Assembly (NCBI RefSeq): GCF_002797375.1
Contig: NZ_KZ454941.1
Span: forward strand, 116,431 to 180,430
Direction of reading: 5' to 3'
DNA from: Bacillus sp. FJAT-42315
GTDB taxonomy: Bacteria > Bacillota > Bacilli > Bacillales > Domibacillaceae
Length of the DNA stretch: 64,000 nucleotides
The translations under genes and the position numbers were made by a program. Positions 48,058 through 56,628 of this stretch are shown here, piece after piece. A model generated the notes under the pieces. It was not told where the DNA came from. It saw nothing but the letters and a program-made list of their open reading frames with translations, and did not search any database. Every line of letters starts with the position of its first letter. Position 1 is the first letter of the stretch.

Positions 48058-49341
48058 ATGAGAAATTGGTCTCAATCTTTATTAGATTCACTGCTAGATG
48101 CGACAGCCATTTTGGATCACGAGGGGTATATTATTGCTAATAATGCTTCATGGGTCGATCATTGTTTAGCTAATGGTGGAGACTTATCTATCATTGGGAT
48201 TGGAGCCAATTACCTTCACGTATGTCCAAAGGAAGTAACACATGGGATTAGACAAGTGATGAAGGGAGAGCAATCGGCTTTTGTTTTTGAGTATCCTTGT
48301 CATTTAGGTCATGAGATGAAATGGTTTCTCCTTAGAGTCACACCTTTCCTATTATCTGGAGAGCAGGAAAGTGGCGTCGTCATTTCTTGTGTCGATATGA
48401 CAGAGAGTAAATTATCGGAATTGAAATTACGAAAAAGCGAGCAGCGTTATCGAATGATTACAGATTACTCGACTGATTTTATTTCTGTCCATTCATTAGA
48501 TGGCGTATATACGTACGTTTCACCTATTTGCTATCATATGTTAGGGTATCAGCCTGAGGAGATGATAGGGAAATTAGCCTACGATTTTTTTCACCCTGAT
48601 GATATTGGACAGATTGCATCGAGCCATTCGTTGATACAATCGAAGAATGAAATTCAAACTTTCTCCTATCGAATCCGTCGCAAGAATGGAGAGTATATTT
48701 GGTTTGAAACGAAAGCCCAAAAACTATTATCGATTGATGACGGAGTAGAAGAAATTATTTGTATTTCCCGCGATGTGACGATGCATCAGCTGAAATTGAA
48801 AGAATTAGAAATAGAGAAACAGATTCTTACAAATAAAATTTACGTTGATGAGCTGACAGGCCTGTTTAATCGTCGTTTCTTTAATAAGAAATTTAGTGAG
48901 GAATATGAAAAACTACGTACATGTAATGCTCCGTTGTCATTATTGATGATCGATATTGATTATTTCAAACAATATAACGATACATATGGTCATCAGCAAG
49001 GAGATGAAGCGTTAAAAGCCGTTGCTAATAGTTTACGTCGAAATGTAAGAAAGTTTGATTCCGTGTGTAGAGTAGGTGGAGAGGAGTTTTGTGTGCTTCT
49101 TCCCCATACGAGCAAGGTGGAAGCGCTTTTACTAGCAGGACGTTTATGTCAAAAAGTGAAGGATTTACAGCTCTCTCATCCTACTTCTCATGTTAGTAAA
49201 TATGTGACGGTCAGCATTGGCGCTTCAACTATGGAGGATATGCACGAGTCAATCTCAGGTCATCAAAGTTTATTGGATAAGGCTGATCAAGCATTATACG
49301 AGGCGAAAAGGAGCGGACGAAGTCGAGTCGTTCATCAATAA
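48058..49341 (+). CDS. PAS-PAS-GGDEF diguanylate cyclase
   Basis: 427 residues from ATG 48058, preceded by GGAGGAGGGGC. Soluble. PAS 1 at about 10-115 (LLDATAILDHEGYIIANNASWVDHC), PAS 2 with PAC at about 130-250 (YRMITDYSTDFISVHSLDGVYTYVSPICYHMLGYQPEEMIGKLAYDFFHPDD; YRIRRKNGEYIWFET), then GGDEF with GGEEF at 340-344 and an RKFD I-site five residues before it. Expected to make cyclic di-GMP under control of a small-molecule or redox signal. No EAL domain. It stands alone; the window thus carries two diguanylate cyclases, one membrane-bound and one cytoplasmic. Confidence 0.92.
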   Translation: MRNWSQSLLDSLLDATAILDHEGYIIANNASWVDHCLANGGDLSIIGIGANYLHVCPKEVTHGIRQVMKGEQSAFVFEYPCHLGHEMKWFLLRVTPFLLSGEQESGVVISCVDMTESKLSELKLRKSEQRYRMITDYSTDFISVHSLDGVYTYVSPICYHMLGYQPEEMIGKLAYDFFHPDDIGQIASSHSLIQSKNEIQTFSYRIRRKNGEYIWFETKAQKLLSIDDGVEEIICISRDVTMHQLKLKELEIEKQILTNKIYVDELTGLFNRRFFNKKFSEEYEKLRTCNAPLSLLMIDIDYFKQYNDTYGHQQGDEALKAVANSLRRNVRKFDSVCRVGGEEFCVLLPHTSKVEALLLAGRLCQKVKDLQLSHPTSHVSKYVTVSIGASTMEDMHESISGHQSLLDKADQALYEAKRSGRSRVVHQ

Positions 49342-49447
49342 TTTAGTATATACCTATTGAGGTTTAGATCATGTATATTTCTCTCTTTAAATGCTCACAT
49401 TATTATCAATGTATTTCTAGATAAGTCATTTAAAGGGGGATCTATTA

Positions 49448-49798
49448 TTGTTTCATCGTACAAGCATTATAGGTGGAGTATTATCAGGAACGTTATCACA
49501 AATACAAGATACACGAGCGTTTAATCAAGGTCATTTAAGCAGAAAAGACTATGCCGTATGTACAACGCAAAACATTACTGGTACAGTTGGCATTATAGCC
49601 GGCATTGAGTATGGAGGTGCGGTAGGGTCTTCCTTGCTTCCTGGCGTTGGAAGCATTTTTGGGATGGTAGTTGGAGGGATGATTGGCGATCGCATCGGCT
49701 CTTATGTCGGTAGACAAGCGGGACAGATAGTTTTCCATAATCCCGCTTTATTAGGTAACCACCCCTTGCTGTTAGAAGGAATGGAACGAGTTGGTTAA
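49448..49798 (+). CDS. hypothetical small glycine-zipper protein
   Basis: 116 residues from TTG 49448, preceded by AAGGGGGATC. Not a family I can name. The central part, about 45-95, is a glycine-rich hydrophobic stretch with repeated GxxxG spacing (GIIAGIEYGGAVGSS, GVGSIFGMVVGGMIGDRIGSYVGRQAG), the pattern of membrane-inserting glycine zippers. No signal peptide. It sits 100 bp after the GGDEF gene and 640 bp before the large P-type ATPase; the neighbouring genes at 49835, 54750 and 55040 are also small and membrane- or helix-rich, suggesting one functional group. Confidence 0.6.
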   Translation: MFHRTSIIGGVLSGTLSQIQDTRAFNQGHLSRKDYAVCTTQNITGTVGIIAGIEYGGAVGSSLLPGVGSIFGMVVGGMIGDRIGSYVGRQAGQIVFHNPALLGNHPLLLEGMERVG

Positions 49799-49803
49799 AA
49801 AAG

Positions 49804-49838
49804 AACAGCGTGCCGGCTAACTGCACGCTGTTTTTTAA
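49804..49838. terminator. bidirectional terminator
   Basis: Perfect 10-bp arms AACAGCGTGC and GCACGCTGTT with a 9-nt loop and six Ts (49831-49836) on the plus strand; A-rich on the other side, between converging genes. Confidence 0.87.
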
Positions 49839-50290
49839 TGAAATTGCTGTTCGATTTCATCTAATTTCGCCTTGACGACATCATCATTGACGACATTATA
49901 AGCACTCGTGTCAAGGTTAGTAGCATCCGTTGTTTGTTCAAAGGCGTTGCCCATCGTTTCTTTCGTTCTCTCAAAAGTTTGCTTCGACTTTTCCATTGCT
50001 TCTTGCAAGCCTTGTCTCATTCTTTCTCCGCCCGTTTCAATTATCTCCGGAATGTTCATCTGTTCTTTTTCAACTTTCGCTTCCTCAAGAAACTTCCCCA
50101 ATTGTTCTCTAGACCCTAAAGCTAATGTTTTGACAGAATCAGTTAATGATAAGACCGCCCCCGTTCCTTTCACTAATACCTTCCTTGTTCCTCTTCTAGC
50201 TTCAGGCGAGACCGCTAAAATAAGTGCAGCGGCTGAAATCCATGTAATGGGATTACTGACCGAAAATAATCTTTTGAACACATTCGTCAC
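49835..50290 (-). CDS. hypothetical single-TM helical protein
   Basis: 151 residues. One hydrophobic segment near the N-terminus (NPITWISAAALILAVSPEARRGTRKVLVKGTGAVLSLTDSVKTLAL), then a long charged, amphipathic tail rich in Glu, Lys and Gln (about 60-150) with coiled-coil character. The SPEARRGTRK turn after the membrane segment is echoed by PVARKTLRP in the gene at 54750, so the two may be related in design. It is divergent from the large P-type ATPase with about 140 bp between the starts, suggesting shared control. No known function. Confidence 0.6.
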   Translation of the reverse strand: MTNVFKRLFSVSNPITWISAAALILAVSPEARRGTRKVLVKGTGAVLSLTDSVKTLALGSREQLGKFLEEAKVEKEQMNIPEIIETGGERMRQGLQEAMEKSKQTFERTKETMGNAFEQTTDATNLDTSAYNVVNDDVVKAKLDEIEQQFH

Positions 50291-50432
50291 CTCGATTTGT
50301 CATTTTCCCTTTATTATTGCCAGTAATTATAAAAATAATCGAAATCCATACAATTTGAACAATGTATAAAAGGAGCAGCCATTGTTTAAAATACCTGTTA
50401 TCAAATTTTTTCTATAGAGAGGGGGCTAATCA

Positions 50433-53400
50433 ATGGAGGTTTCATCATGGAAAGAAAGATCATTTCGTGTGTTGCCCGGGAGGCTGAGATTTGAGCTTTA
50501 TGGGTTAAAGCATAATGAAATGGTGAAAGAGAAATTTGAGAAAATCTTTTCGACGATCGATGGGGTCGATCTAGTGGATGCCAACATTCATACAGGGAAT
50601 GTATTAATCACATACAGTATGGATGACGTATCTTTAGATGTTCTCAGTCTCTATATAACGAAATTTGAAGAAGCCCTCTTTAAAAAAATCCATCAAGGGG
50701 AAAAAGAAGAATATCATCATGCACTTGAGCAAGAAATAGCGGAAGCGAGCACTCCATATCAAGAGGTAGCGGCCACTTGTGAAGCGCAACCCACTTATTT
50801 CTCCAGCCATAGCCAAGAAGGTAGCTACCAAATACCGGAAAGATTACAAACTGTATCCACTGTGAAGGCTAGTGAGGAAAAGGTACCATTCTCTTTATCG
50901 CTTTCAATAGCAGGCTTAGGGATATTAGGAGTGAAGCAAGCATGGAAAGGATCTTCAGGGCTTGCAAGGCATCCTGTCCCATTTTATTTAAGTGGGTTCG
51001 TTGCTGTTTGTTCAGGTTATCCATTTATTCGTAGAGGACTACGACAGTTGAATCAAGAGAAGAAGTTCAATATGGATCTTGTACTAGGAGCGAGTTCTTT
51101 AGCTCTCGCTTTGATCCGTGAGAACCTTGTTGTCTTAGCTGGTATTAGCTTATTGCAATATTTAAATTGGAAAAGACAAAAGAGTGTAGATGAAGAACTG
51201 TTTGACCAGCCATACATTTCACCGGAAATTGAAACATACAGTCGGAAAATGAGTAAGTTTGGCTTTGCTGCCGCTGGAACGAGTTTCTTTTTGACTCGCA
51301 ATCCACTATCAGTACTTGCTGTCTTGTTGGCAGCAAATCCGCGTCCCGCTCTTCAACCGACCGAATATGCTTGGAAACAAGCGAATCATATCGCGAAAGA
51401 AAATAATCAAAAAATCCCGTTCAACGGATCGATGTATCAATTATCGCAAATGAAAGCGGTCGTATTTGATGACGCTTCTTTGTTAATGGATCAGTCTCGT
51501 TTACGACCGGAATGTGAGGCTTTATTTGAAAAGCTACCTCAAGGAACGACGATTCGCTATTTAAATAATAGACGTCAGCTTCCATTATCGGAATGGCAAG
51601 AAGCGTTACGAGCGACGTATGGATTAGAGTTATGTCATATCACCGATGGGCAGCTTCCTCAAAGAAGAGAGGAAGTGCTATTTGTTACGGATCGTATTTC
51701 TACGACAAATAACAATATTGTTTCTTTTTATCCATCGATCAAAATGAATGAATTGAAGGCAGTAGCACAGACGTATGACCATGCCAAGCAGCTCGATAAC
51801 ATAGTCAATCAAAATGTGAAAGTGACAAAAGTGTGGAACGTACTCGGCACATTTATGGCCAGCCGATTATTCTTGTTTGCTCCGATTATTAATTTGATCG
51901 CGGATTCCCTCTGTCTAACCTTTATGTCAAGGACGAAGACGTGGACGGAAAGAAAAATGGCCAAGCCGAAAGCAGTGATGAAAAATAGTAAACACGACAT
52001 ACAAGAACAGGCTTCCTGGTATCGTTTACAGGCGGCTGAATTGTACGATCATTACGGTACTGACCGCTGGAAGGGGTTAACGGCTGAACAAGTGAAAGCG
52101 GCTCAATCAGCGTATGGAAGAAATCGAATGAGCGGCAAACCAAAGCCGCATTGGTTACGTGCGTATTTAGGACAATTTAAAGAATTAACGACAATTATTT
52201 TAGGCTCGACCGCCTTAATTAGTTTATTTACTGGTCATTTATTTGACGGCATGATTATGGGATCGATTTTGCTGCTGAATGCAGGAATCGGAACTGTTCA
52301 AGAAAGAAAAGCCGAGCAAACGGTAGAATCATTAAGCGAATTCGTGCCGCCTAATTGCCGGGTTATTAGAGATGGAATCGTGCAGGAAGTGTCAGCGGAT
52401 GATCTCGTTCCAGGCGATATCGTGGAATTAGAAGCTGGTGATAGAGTCCCGGCTGATATGCGTATTTTACAAAGCTGGAATTTAGAAATTAACGAGGCTG
52501 CGCTAACAGGTGAATCCCTGCCAGTAGAAAAAAATGCCTTGCTAATTGAAGGCGATCGACCGCTTTCTGATCGTACGAATATGGCGTATATGGGTACACA
52601 TGTGACGCGTGGAAAAGCGACACTCATGGTCGTCAACACAGGTAATTACACCGAGATGGGTCATTTGCTTACATTGTTAACGAATGATAAAGAGGAAGTC
52701 ACACCGTTACAGCAGCAAGTCACCTCCATTAGTAAAACATTTATGAAAGTGGCACTGCTAGCAGGTGGCGTCGTGTTTGCGGTTGGTCTTCTTAGAGGTA
52801 TGGCGCTCACAGAAATTATGACGACGTCTGTTGCTCTCGCTGCTTCCGCGATACCAGAAGGATTACCAGTAACGATCACTATTGCATTAACGGCTGGAAT
52901 TATGAGAATGGCCGATAAAAACGCCGTCGTTCGCAAGCTGTCTGCTTTAGAAACGCTTGGGCGTGCGACGATGATTTGTTCTGATAAAACGGGAACACTC
53001 ACCAAGAATGAAATGACGGTGACAAAGATAGCGACAGTCGCTAAAGCATATGATGTCACAGGGAATGGATACATTCCAGAGGGGCAAATCGTCGATGAAG
53101 CTGGTGAGGAAACTTGCTGTCATGACTTGGAGCAACTTTTAACCATCGGTGTGCTATGTAACAACACAAGTCTTCACGAAACAGAAGACGGCTGGGACAT
53201 TAAAGGAGACCCGACAGAGGGGGCGGTTATGACGTTAGCCGCCAAGCAAAAAAGTGTGATGGACGGTCTAACCGATTGGAAACGTGTACGAGAAGTTCCT
53301 TTTGACTCTGGCAGAAAAATGATGAGTGTTGTTTGTAAAGAGACCGAAAAGCATACAGATTGTTATGTCTTAACGAAGGGTTCCATTGAAAATGTGTTAG

Positions 53401-54701
53401 AGCGCTGCACTCATTATCAAAAGAATGGCAAGAAGCTGAAGCTAACAGAAACAGTGAAAAAGAAAATCTACAAGCAAAATGAACAATTTGCGAATGAAGC
53501 TTTGCGAGTGCTTGGATTTGCTTATGCTCCATTAAACAATGAGCCCGATGAGCAATGTGAAGATGGATTTGAAAAGGAATTAATTTACGTCGGAATGGTC
53601 GGCATGATCGATCCGCCGAAAGAAGATGTAGAGACAAGTATTAAAGAAGCGGTGCAATTAGGCATTAAACCGGTCATGATTACCGGTGATCATCCACAAA
53701 CAGCGAGGGCTATTGCCAAGCAAATCGGTATTTGTGGACCAGATGATCACGTAATGACAGGACAAGAGATCGATCAGTTATCAGATGAGGTGTTGACTGA
53801 GAGGATTAACGATATTAAAGTGTACGCCAGAGTCACCCCGGAACATAAATTACGGATTGTTTCCCTGTTGCAAAACAATGGACATATCGTAGCTATGACT
53901 GGTGATGGAGTCAATGATTCTCCTGCAATTAAAAAAGCCAATATCGGGATTGCTATGGGGAAAACAGGTACGCAGGTAACGAAAGAGACAGCGGATATGG
54001 TGCTCAAGAAAGATCACTTTAGTTCGATTGTTGATGGAGTGAAAGAAGGTCGCACGATCATCGGCAATATTCGAAAAGCACTAGGATGTTTGTTATGTGG
54101 AAATCTGGCCGAAATTATGGTCACGGCGACAGCTGTAGTGGTTGGCTTACCACTTCCGATCGTTCCAGTTCAAATTTTACTAATGAATTTATTAACGGAT
54201 GCTCTGCCAGCGATGGTGTTAGCTGTGAACCCAGGAAATAAGAAAAAAATCACTAAACGTCAAGGCATTGTCGATAAGAGTTTATATCAACAAGTCATTA
54301 CTCGAGGTGTTATGTTAGGGTTAGGCTCACTTGCTTTATTTGCTGGAAGCTTAGCATTAGGTGCGCCATTAGCCGTTGCACAAACAACAGCCTTTGCGAC
54401 ATTAGTAGCCGGACAACTCATTCAAACATTCTCTTGGAGACAGCTAGGATCCGAAGATGAAAAAATGAACGAGTGGTCAAAAGATCGCTTCTTAGTAGGC
54501 GCTTTAGGCATTTCATGGTTATCGCTGTTAGCATGTATTTACATTCCTCCATTGCAAGGAATCTTCAATACAGTAGCTATTTCTCCGATCAGGTGGGCGG
54601 CCGTCATTGCTGTCGCAGCAAGCTCAGCTACTTTAGCGAGACCGATGATCAAATGGGTGCAAAGAGAACGTGAAGAAGAAACGCTCGCTTTAGCTGTATA
54701 A
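50433..54701 (+). CDS. large double P-type ATPase: HMA-like + degenerate P1B-like half + complete P2-type ATPase
   Basis: 1422 residues, about 500 more than a normal bacterial P-type ATPase. Residues about 10-70 resemble an HMA-like ferredoxin fold without the CxxC metal motif (RVLPGRLRFELYGL). Residues about 150-520 look like a decayed P1B ATPase: TMs, FIRRGLRQLNQEKKFNMDLVLGAS, and VVFDDASLL (D346-D347) where DKTGT would be, then a final TM pair. From about 535 a full P2-type pump follows: cation-ATPase N domain, LTGES (692-695), PEGLP (808-812), phosphorylation site D851 in DKTGTLT, and GDGVND (1157-1162) with LLMNLLTDALPA near the end. The catalytic half should move a cation, Ca2+-ATPase-like by PEGLP. 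Mycobacterial CtpI-type pumps have a comparable long N-terminus. Substrate unknown. Confidence 0.85.
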   Translation: MEVSSWKERSFRVLPGRLRFELYGLKHNEMVKEKFEKIFSTIDGVDLVDANIHTGNVLITYSMDDVSLDVLSLYITKFEEALFKKIHQGEKEEYHHALEQEIAEASTPYQEVAATCEAQPTYFSSHSQEGSYQIPERLQTVSTVKASEEKVPFSLSLSIAGLGILGVKQAWKGSSGLARHPVPFYLSGFVAVCSGYPFIRRGLRQLNQEKKFNMDLVLGASSLALALIRENLVVLAGISLLQYLNWKRQKSVDEELFDQPYISPEIETYSRKMSKFGFAAAGTSFFLTRNPLSVLAVLLAANPRPALQPTEYAWKQANHIAKENNQKIPFNGSMYQLSQMKAVVFDDASLLMDQSRLRPECEALFEKLPQGTTIRYLNNRRQLPLSEWQEALRATYGLELCHITDGQLPQRREEVLFVTDRISTTNNNIVSFYPSIKMNELKAVAQTYDHAKQLDNIVNQNVKVTKVWNVLGTFMASRLFLFAPIINLIADSLCLTFMSRTKTWTERKMAKPKAVMKNSKHDIQEQASWYRLQAAELYDHYGTDRWKGLTAEQVKAAQSAYGRNRMSGKPKPHWLRAYLGQFKELTTIILGSTALISLFTGHLFDGMIMGSILLLNAGIGTVQERKAEQTVESLSEFVPPNCRVIRDGIVQEVSADDLVPGDIVELEAGDRVPADMRILQSWNLEINEAALTGESLPVEKNALLIEGDRPLSDRTNMAYMGTHVTRGKATLMVVNTGNYTEMGHLLTLLTNDKEEVTPLQQQVTSISKTFMKVALLAGGVVFAVGLLRGMALTEIMTTSVALAASAIPEGLPVTITIALTAGIMRMADKNAVVRKLSALETLGRATMICSDKTGTLTKNEMTVTKIATVAKAYDVTGNGYIPEGQIVDEAGEETCCHDLEQLLTIGVLCNNTSLHETEDGWDIKGDPTEGAVMTLAAKQKSVMDGLTDWKRVREVPFDSGRKMMSVVCKETEKHTDCYVLTKGSIENVLERCTHYQKNGKKLKLTETVKKKIYKQNEQFANEALRVLGFAYAPLNNEPDEQCEDGFEKELIYVGMVGMIDPPKEDVETSIKEAVQLGIKPVMITGDHPQTARAIAKQIGICGPDDHVMTGQEIDQLSDEVLTERINDIKVYARVTPEHKLRIVSLLQNNGHIVAMTGDGVNDSPAIKKANIGIAMGKTGTQVTKETADMVLKKDHFSSIVDGVKEGRTIIGNIRKALGCLLCGNLAEIMVTATAVVVGLPLPIVPVQILLMNLLTDALPAMVLAVNPGNKKKITKRQGIVDKSLYQQVITRGVMLGLGSLALFAGSLALGAPLAVAQTTAFATLVAGQLIQTFSWRQLGSEDEKMNEWSKDRFLVGALGISWLSLLACIYIPPLQGIFNTVAISPIRWAAVIAVAASSATLARPMIKWVQREREEETLALAV

Positions 54702-54749
54702 GCAACACCATAATTGGAAAAAATAATATAATAAAAGGAGGGCTTGAAC

Positions 54750-55013
54750 ATGTTAGTGCAACGTGTCATCGTGGGCTCTGCGCTCATTATTGCAAGCACA
54801 GCGATCATTCCAGTGGCAAGAAAAACACTTCGCCCGATGATGTATGATTTCTCTAAACAGATGAAATACTTCGTTGTTTCAGCCAAGGAAGAACTAGAAG
54901 ATATTGTAGCGGAAGTGAAGTTTGACCGAATGCAAAAGCATCTTGAGCGAGATGTGTGTATAGATGGCTATGCGTACGAAGTAGAGGATTCGGAACAAAG
55001 CCTCTTCTCTTAA
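54750..55013 (+). CDS. hypothetical small membrane protein (DUF5132-like)
   Basis: 87 residues from ATG 54750, 8 nt after GGAGG. One N-terminal hydrophobic segment (VIVGSALIIASTAIIPVA), then a basic turn RKTLRPMMYDFSKQ and an acidic amphipathic helix (AKEELEDIVAEVKFDRMQKHL). This layout, with a conserved Pro after a basic pair and a terminal E-D-x-VAE helix, resembles DUF5132 proteins. Forty-eight bp after the P-type ATPase, so probably co-transcribed and a partner or regulator of the pump. Confidence 0.6.
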   Translation: MLVQRVIVGSALIIASTAIIPVARKTLRPMMYDFSKQMKYFVVSAKEELEDIVAEVKFDRMQKHLERDVCIDGYAYEVEDSEQSLFS

Positions 55014-55039
55014 ATTTTTATTCAAAGGAGTTGACCTTC

Positions 55040-55279
55040 ATGCAAGAGCAAAATGAGGAAGTAATTAGTCATTTACGACAGGCCCTGCTACACTTAGACC
55101 ATGCCTTGCAGTCTACAACGGCTGCCATTGTTAACAATCCTCAAGCTAAGAAAACATTAGCAAAAATATGGGAAGACTTTCTCGGAACTTTCTTTGGCAA
55201 AGTTCGTTCGAAGGGAAAAGAAAGCAACATCAACTTATTGGGCTTAATCTCTTTTCCGAAGTTGCGAAAGTTCGGGTAA
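55040..55279 (+). CDS. hypothetical small helical protein
   Basis: 79 residues from ATG 55040 (AAAGGAG 9 nt upstream). Charged helical N-terminus (EEVISHLRQALLHLDHALQSTTAAIVNNPQAKKTLAKIWEDFLGTFFG) and a basic, partly hydrophobic tail. No membrane segment long enough to be sure. Twenty-six bp after the preceding small gene; last member of the ATPase cluster. No family recognised. Confidence 0.55.
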   Translation: MQEQNEEVISHLRQALLHLDHALQSTTAAIVNNPQAKKTLAKIWEDFLGTFFGKVRSKGKESNINLLGLISFPKLRKFG

Positions 55280-55347
55280 GAGCGTAGTTGCAAGCAGCTT
55301 GGAGCAAGGTACGGAGAGTTTTTTTAAGTTTATTTGAATAAATTGTA

Positions 55348-55393
55348 AAGCGCCAGACAGCTCATCTTTAAATGAGATCATGTTCTGGCGCTT
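55348..55393. terminator. terminator after the ATPase cluster
   Basis: Arms AAGCGCCAGA and TCTGGCGCTT with an inner CTCAT/ATGAG stem, bidirectional between the cluster and the MFS gene on the minus strand. Confidence 0.8.
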
Positions 55394-55403
55394 AACTAGT
55401 TTT

Positions 55404-56624
55404 TTACAATGTATGCTTGTATTGACGGAGAAAGATGATGCATGAACTTCCGACGATTGTGAGGAATGTAAGAAACCATGGGATGATCTCGTCTGGATTT
55501 TGACTGGTAGCATAAATGAGTGCTAAGCAGCCCACACTTGTAATTCTACCCACGCTTAATGCCATCTCTCTAGATACGACCATCTCAATACGAAGATTCC
55601 CTTTTTGATCAAACTTGGAAATGGAATTCAATGATAATGTATTGAAAGGGACGGTAAACATCGGGATGCAAATACCAGAAGCAATTCCATAGATAAGCAA
55701 AGTGACAAAGTTGACTTCAATAACGAGTACTAAGATGGATAAGCTCAATAGAGCATTTCCCCATAAAATAAGCTTCCACTTTTGTTCCTTTTTACTATAA
55801 CGACCGATAAGATAGTAAGTAATAATCGATAGGGTCGTTGTCATCAAAGCAAAGTTTCCGAGTAAACCTTCACTTGTCGTGACGACATATACCCATAATG
55901 AAATGACAAAAGAGATGACGCCATCGCGAAAAGCTAAGCACATAAAAATATAGGCTAAATAACGCCATTCCTTATCTTTATGAATCTTCTTGATCGATTT
56001 CCACTGAAAGGTATTTTGTTTCCCTATATTCGGTAAGAAGAAGGTGAACAGCATCGCTATAGAGAAAAAGAATACAGAAACACCGAAGATCATTTTATAC
56101 CCGATAAAGCCAGGGAGAAGCTCAATAATCCAACCGGCTATAAATGGGCCTACCATTTGAGAAACGGAAGCAAAGATCCCATTAATGGAATTAAACCAGT
56201 CGCGGTTTCGATCATTTGTATAGTCAACGGTTAGCGTATTGACAGAAAGCCAATAGAAGCCCGATCCGATGCCAAAAAGAATCGCTAACCCAGCCACATG
56301 ATTAGCCGCATCTTCCCCAAGAGTGACAATCCATAAGTAAAAAAGTAGTTTAAATACACTACCAATAATGATAGAAAACTTTCTTTCTATTTTTTTGCTC
56401 AATACTCCCGCCAATAAAAACGCAGGTGCCCATACTAAATAGGTTAGAAAGTTAAATAAAGCAACATTGTAAATATCGAGAGACACTTTATACAAAAAAA
56501 CATTGATAAAAATAGTAGACAAACTAGTAGCAATACCGCTTAAACATAAAATAAGTAGAAAAACTTTAGTAGATTTCGGCAAGTAAGTAGCCGGATTCTT
56601 TTGTTCCATACCGATTGTTTCCAA
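55404..56624 (-). CDS. MFS transporter
   Basis: 406 residues with about twelve TMs of the major facilitator superfamily. The start is TTG 56624, 7 nt after the GGAG that overlaps the stop codon of the gene before it; an ATG five codons on is the alternative. Typical loop text: LAGVLSKKIERKFSIIIGS and NDRNRDWFNSINGIFASVSQMVGPFIAGWIIELLPG. Last gene of the CehA/ABC operon (4 bp from the hydrolase stop). Likely exports or imports a product or alternative substrate of that pathway. Confidence 0.85.
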   Translation of the reverse strand: METIGMEQKNPATYLPKSTKVFLLILCLSGIATSLSTIFINVFLYKVSLDIYNVALFNFLTYLVWAPAFLLAGVLSKKIERKFSIIIGSVFKLLFYLWIVTLGEDAANHVAGLAILFGIGSGFYWLSVNTLTVDYTNDRNRDWFNSINGIFASVSQMVGPFIAGWIIELLPGFIGYKMIFGVSVFFFSIAMLFTFFLPNIGKQNTFQWKSIKKIHKDKEWRYLAYIFMCLAFRDGVISFVISLWVYVVTTSEGLLGNFALMTTTLSIITYYLIGRYSKKEQKWKLILWGNALLSLSILVLVIEVNFVTLLIYGIASGICIPMFTVPFNTLSLNSISKFDQKGNLRIEMVVSREMALSVGRITSVGCLALIYATSQNPDEIIPWFLTFLTIVGSSCIIFLRQYKHTL

Positions 56625-56628
56625 CTGA

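Noticed and set aside
49908-50369. Plus-strand ORF opposite the 151-residue gene
   Set aside because: It is a mirror frame with unnatural Ser/Phe/Cys-rich composition; the minus-strand gene has coding character.
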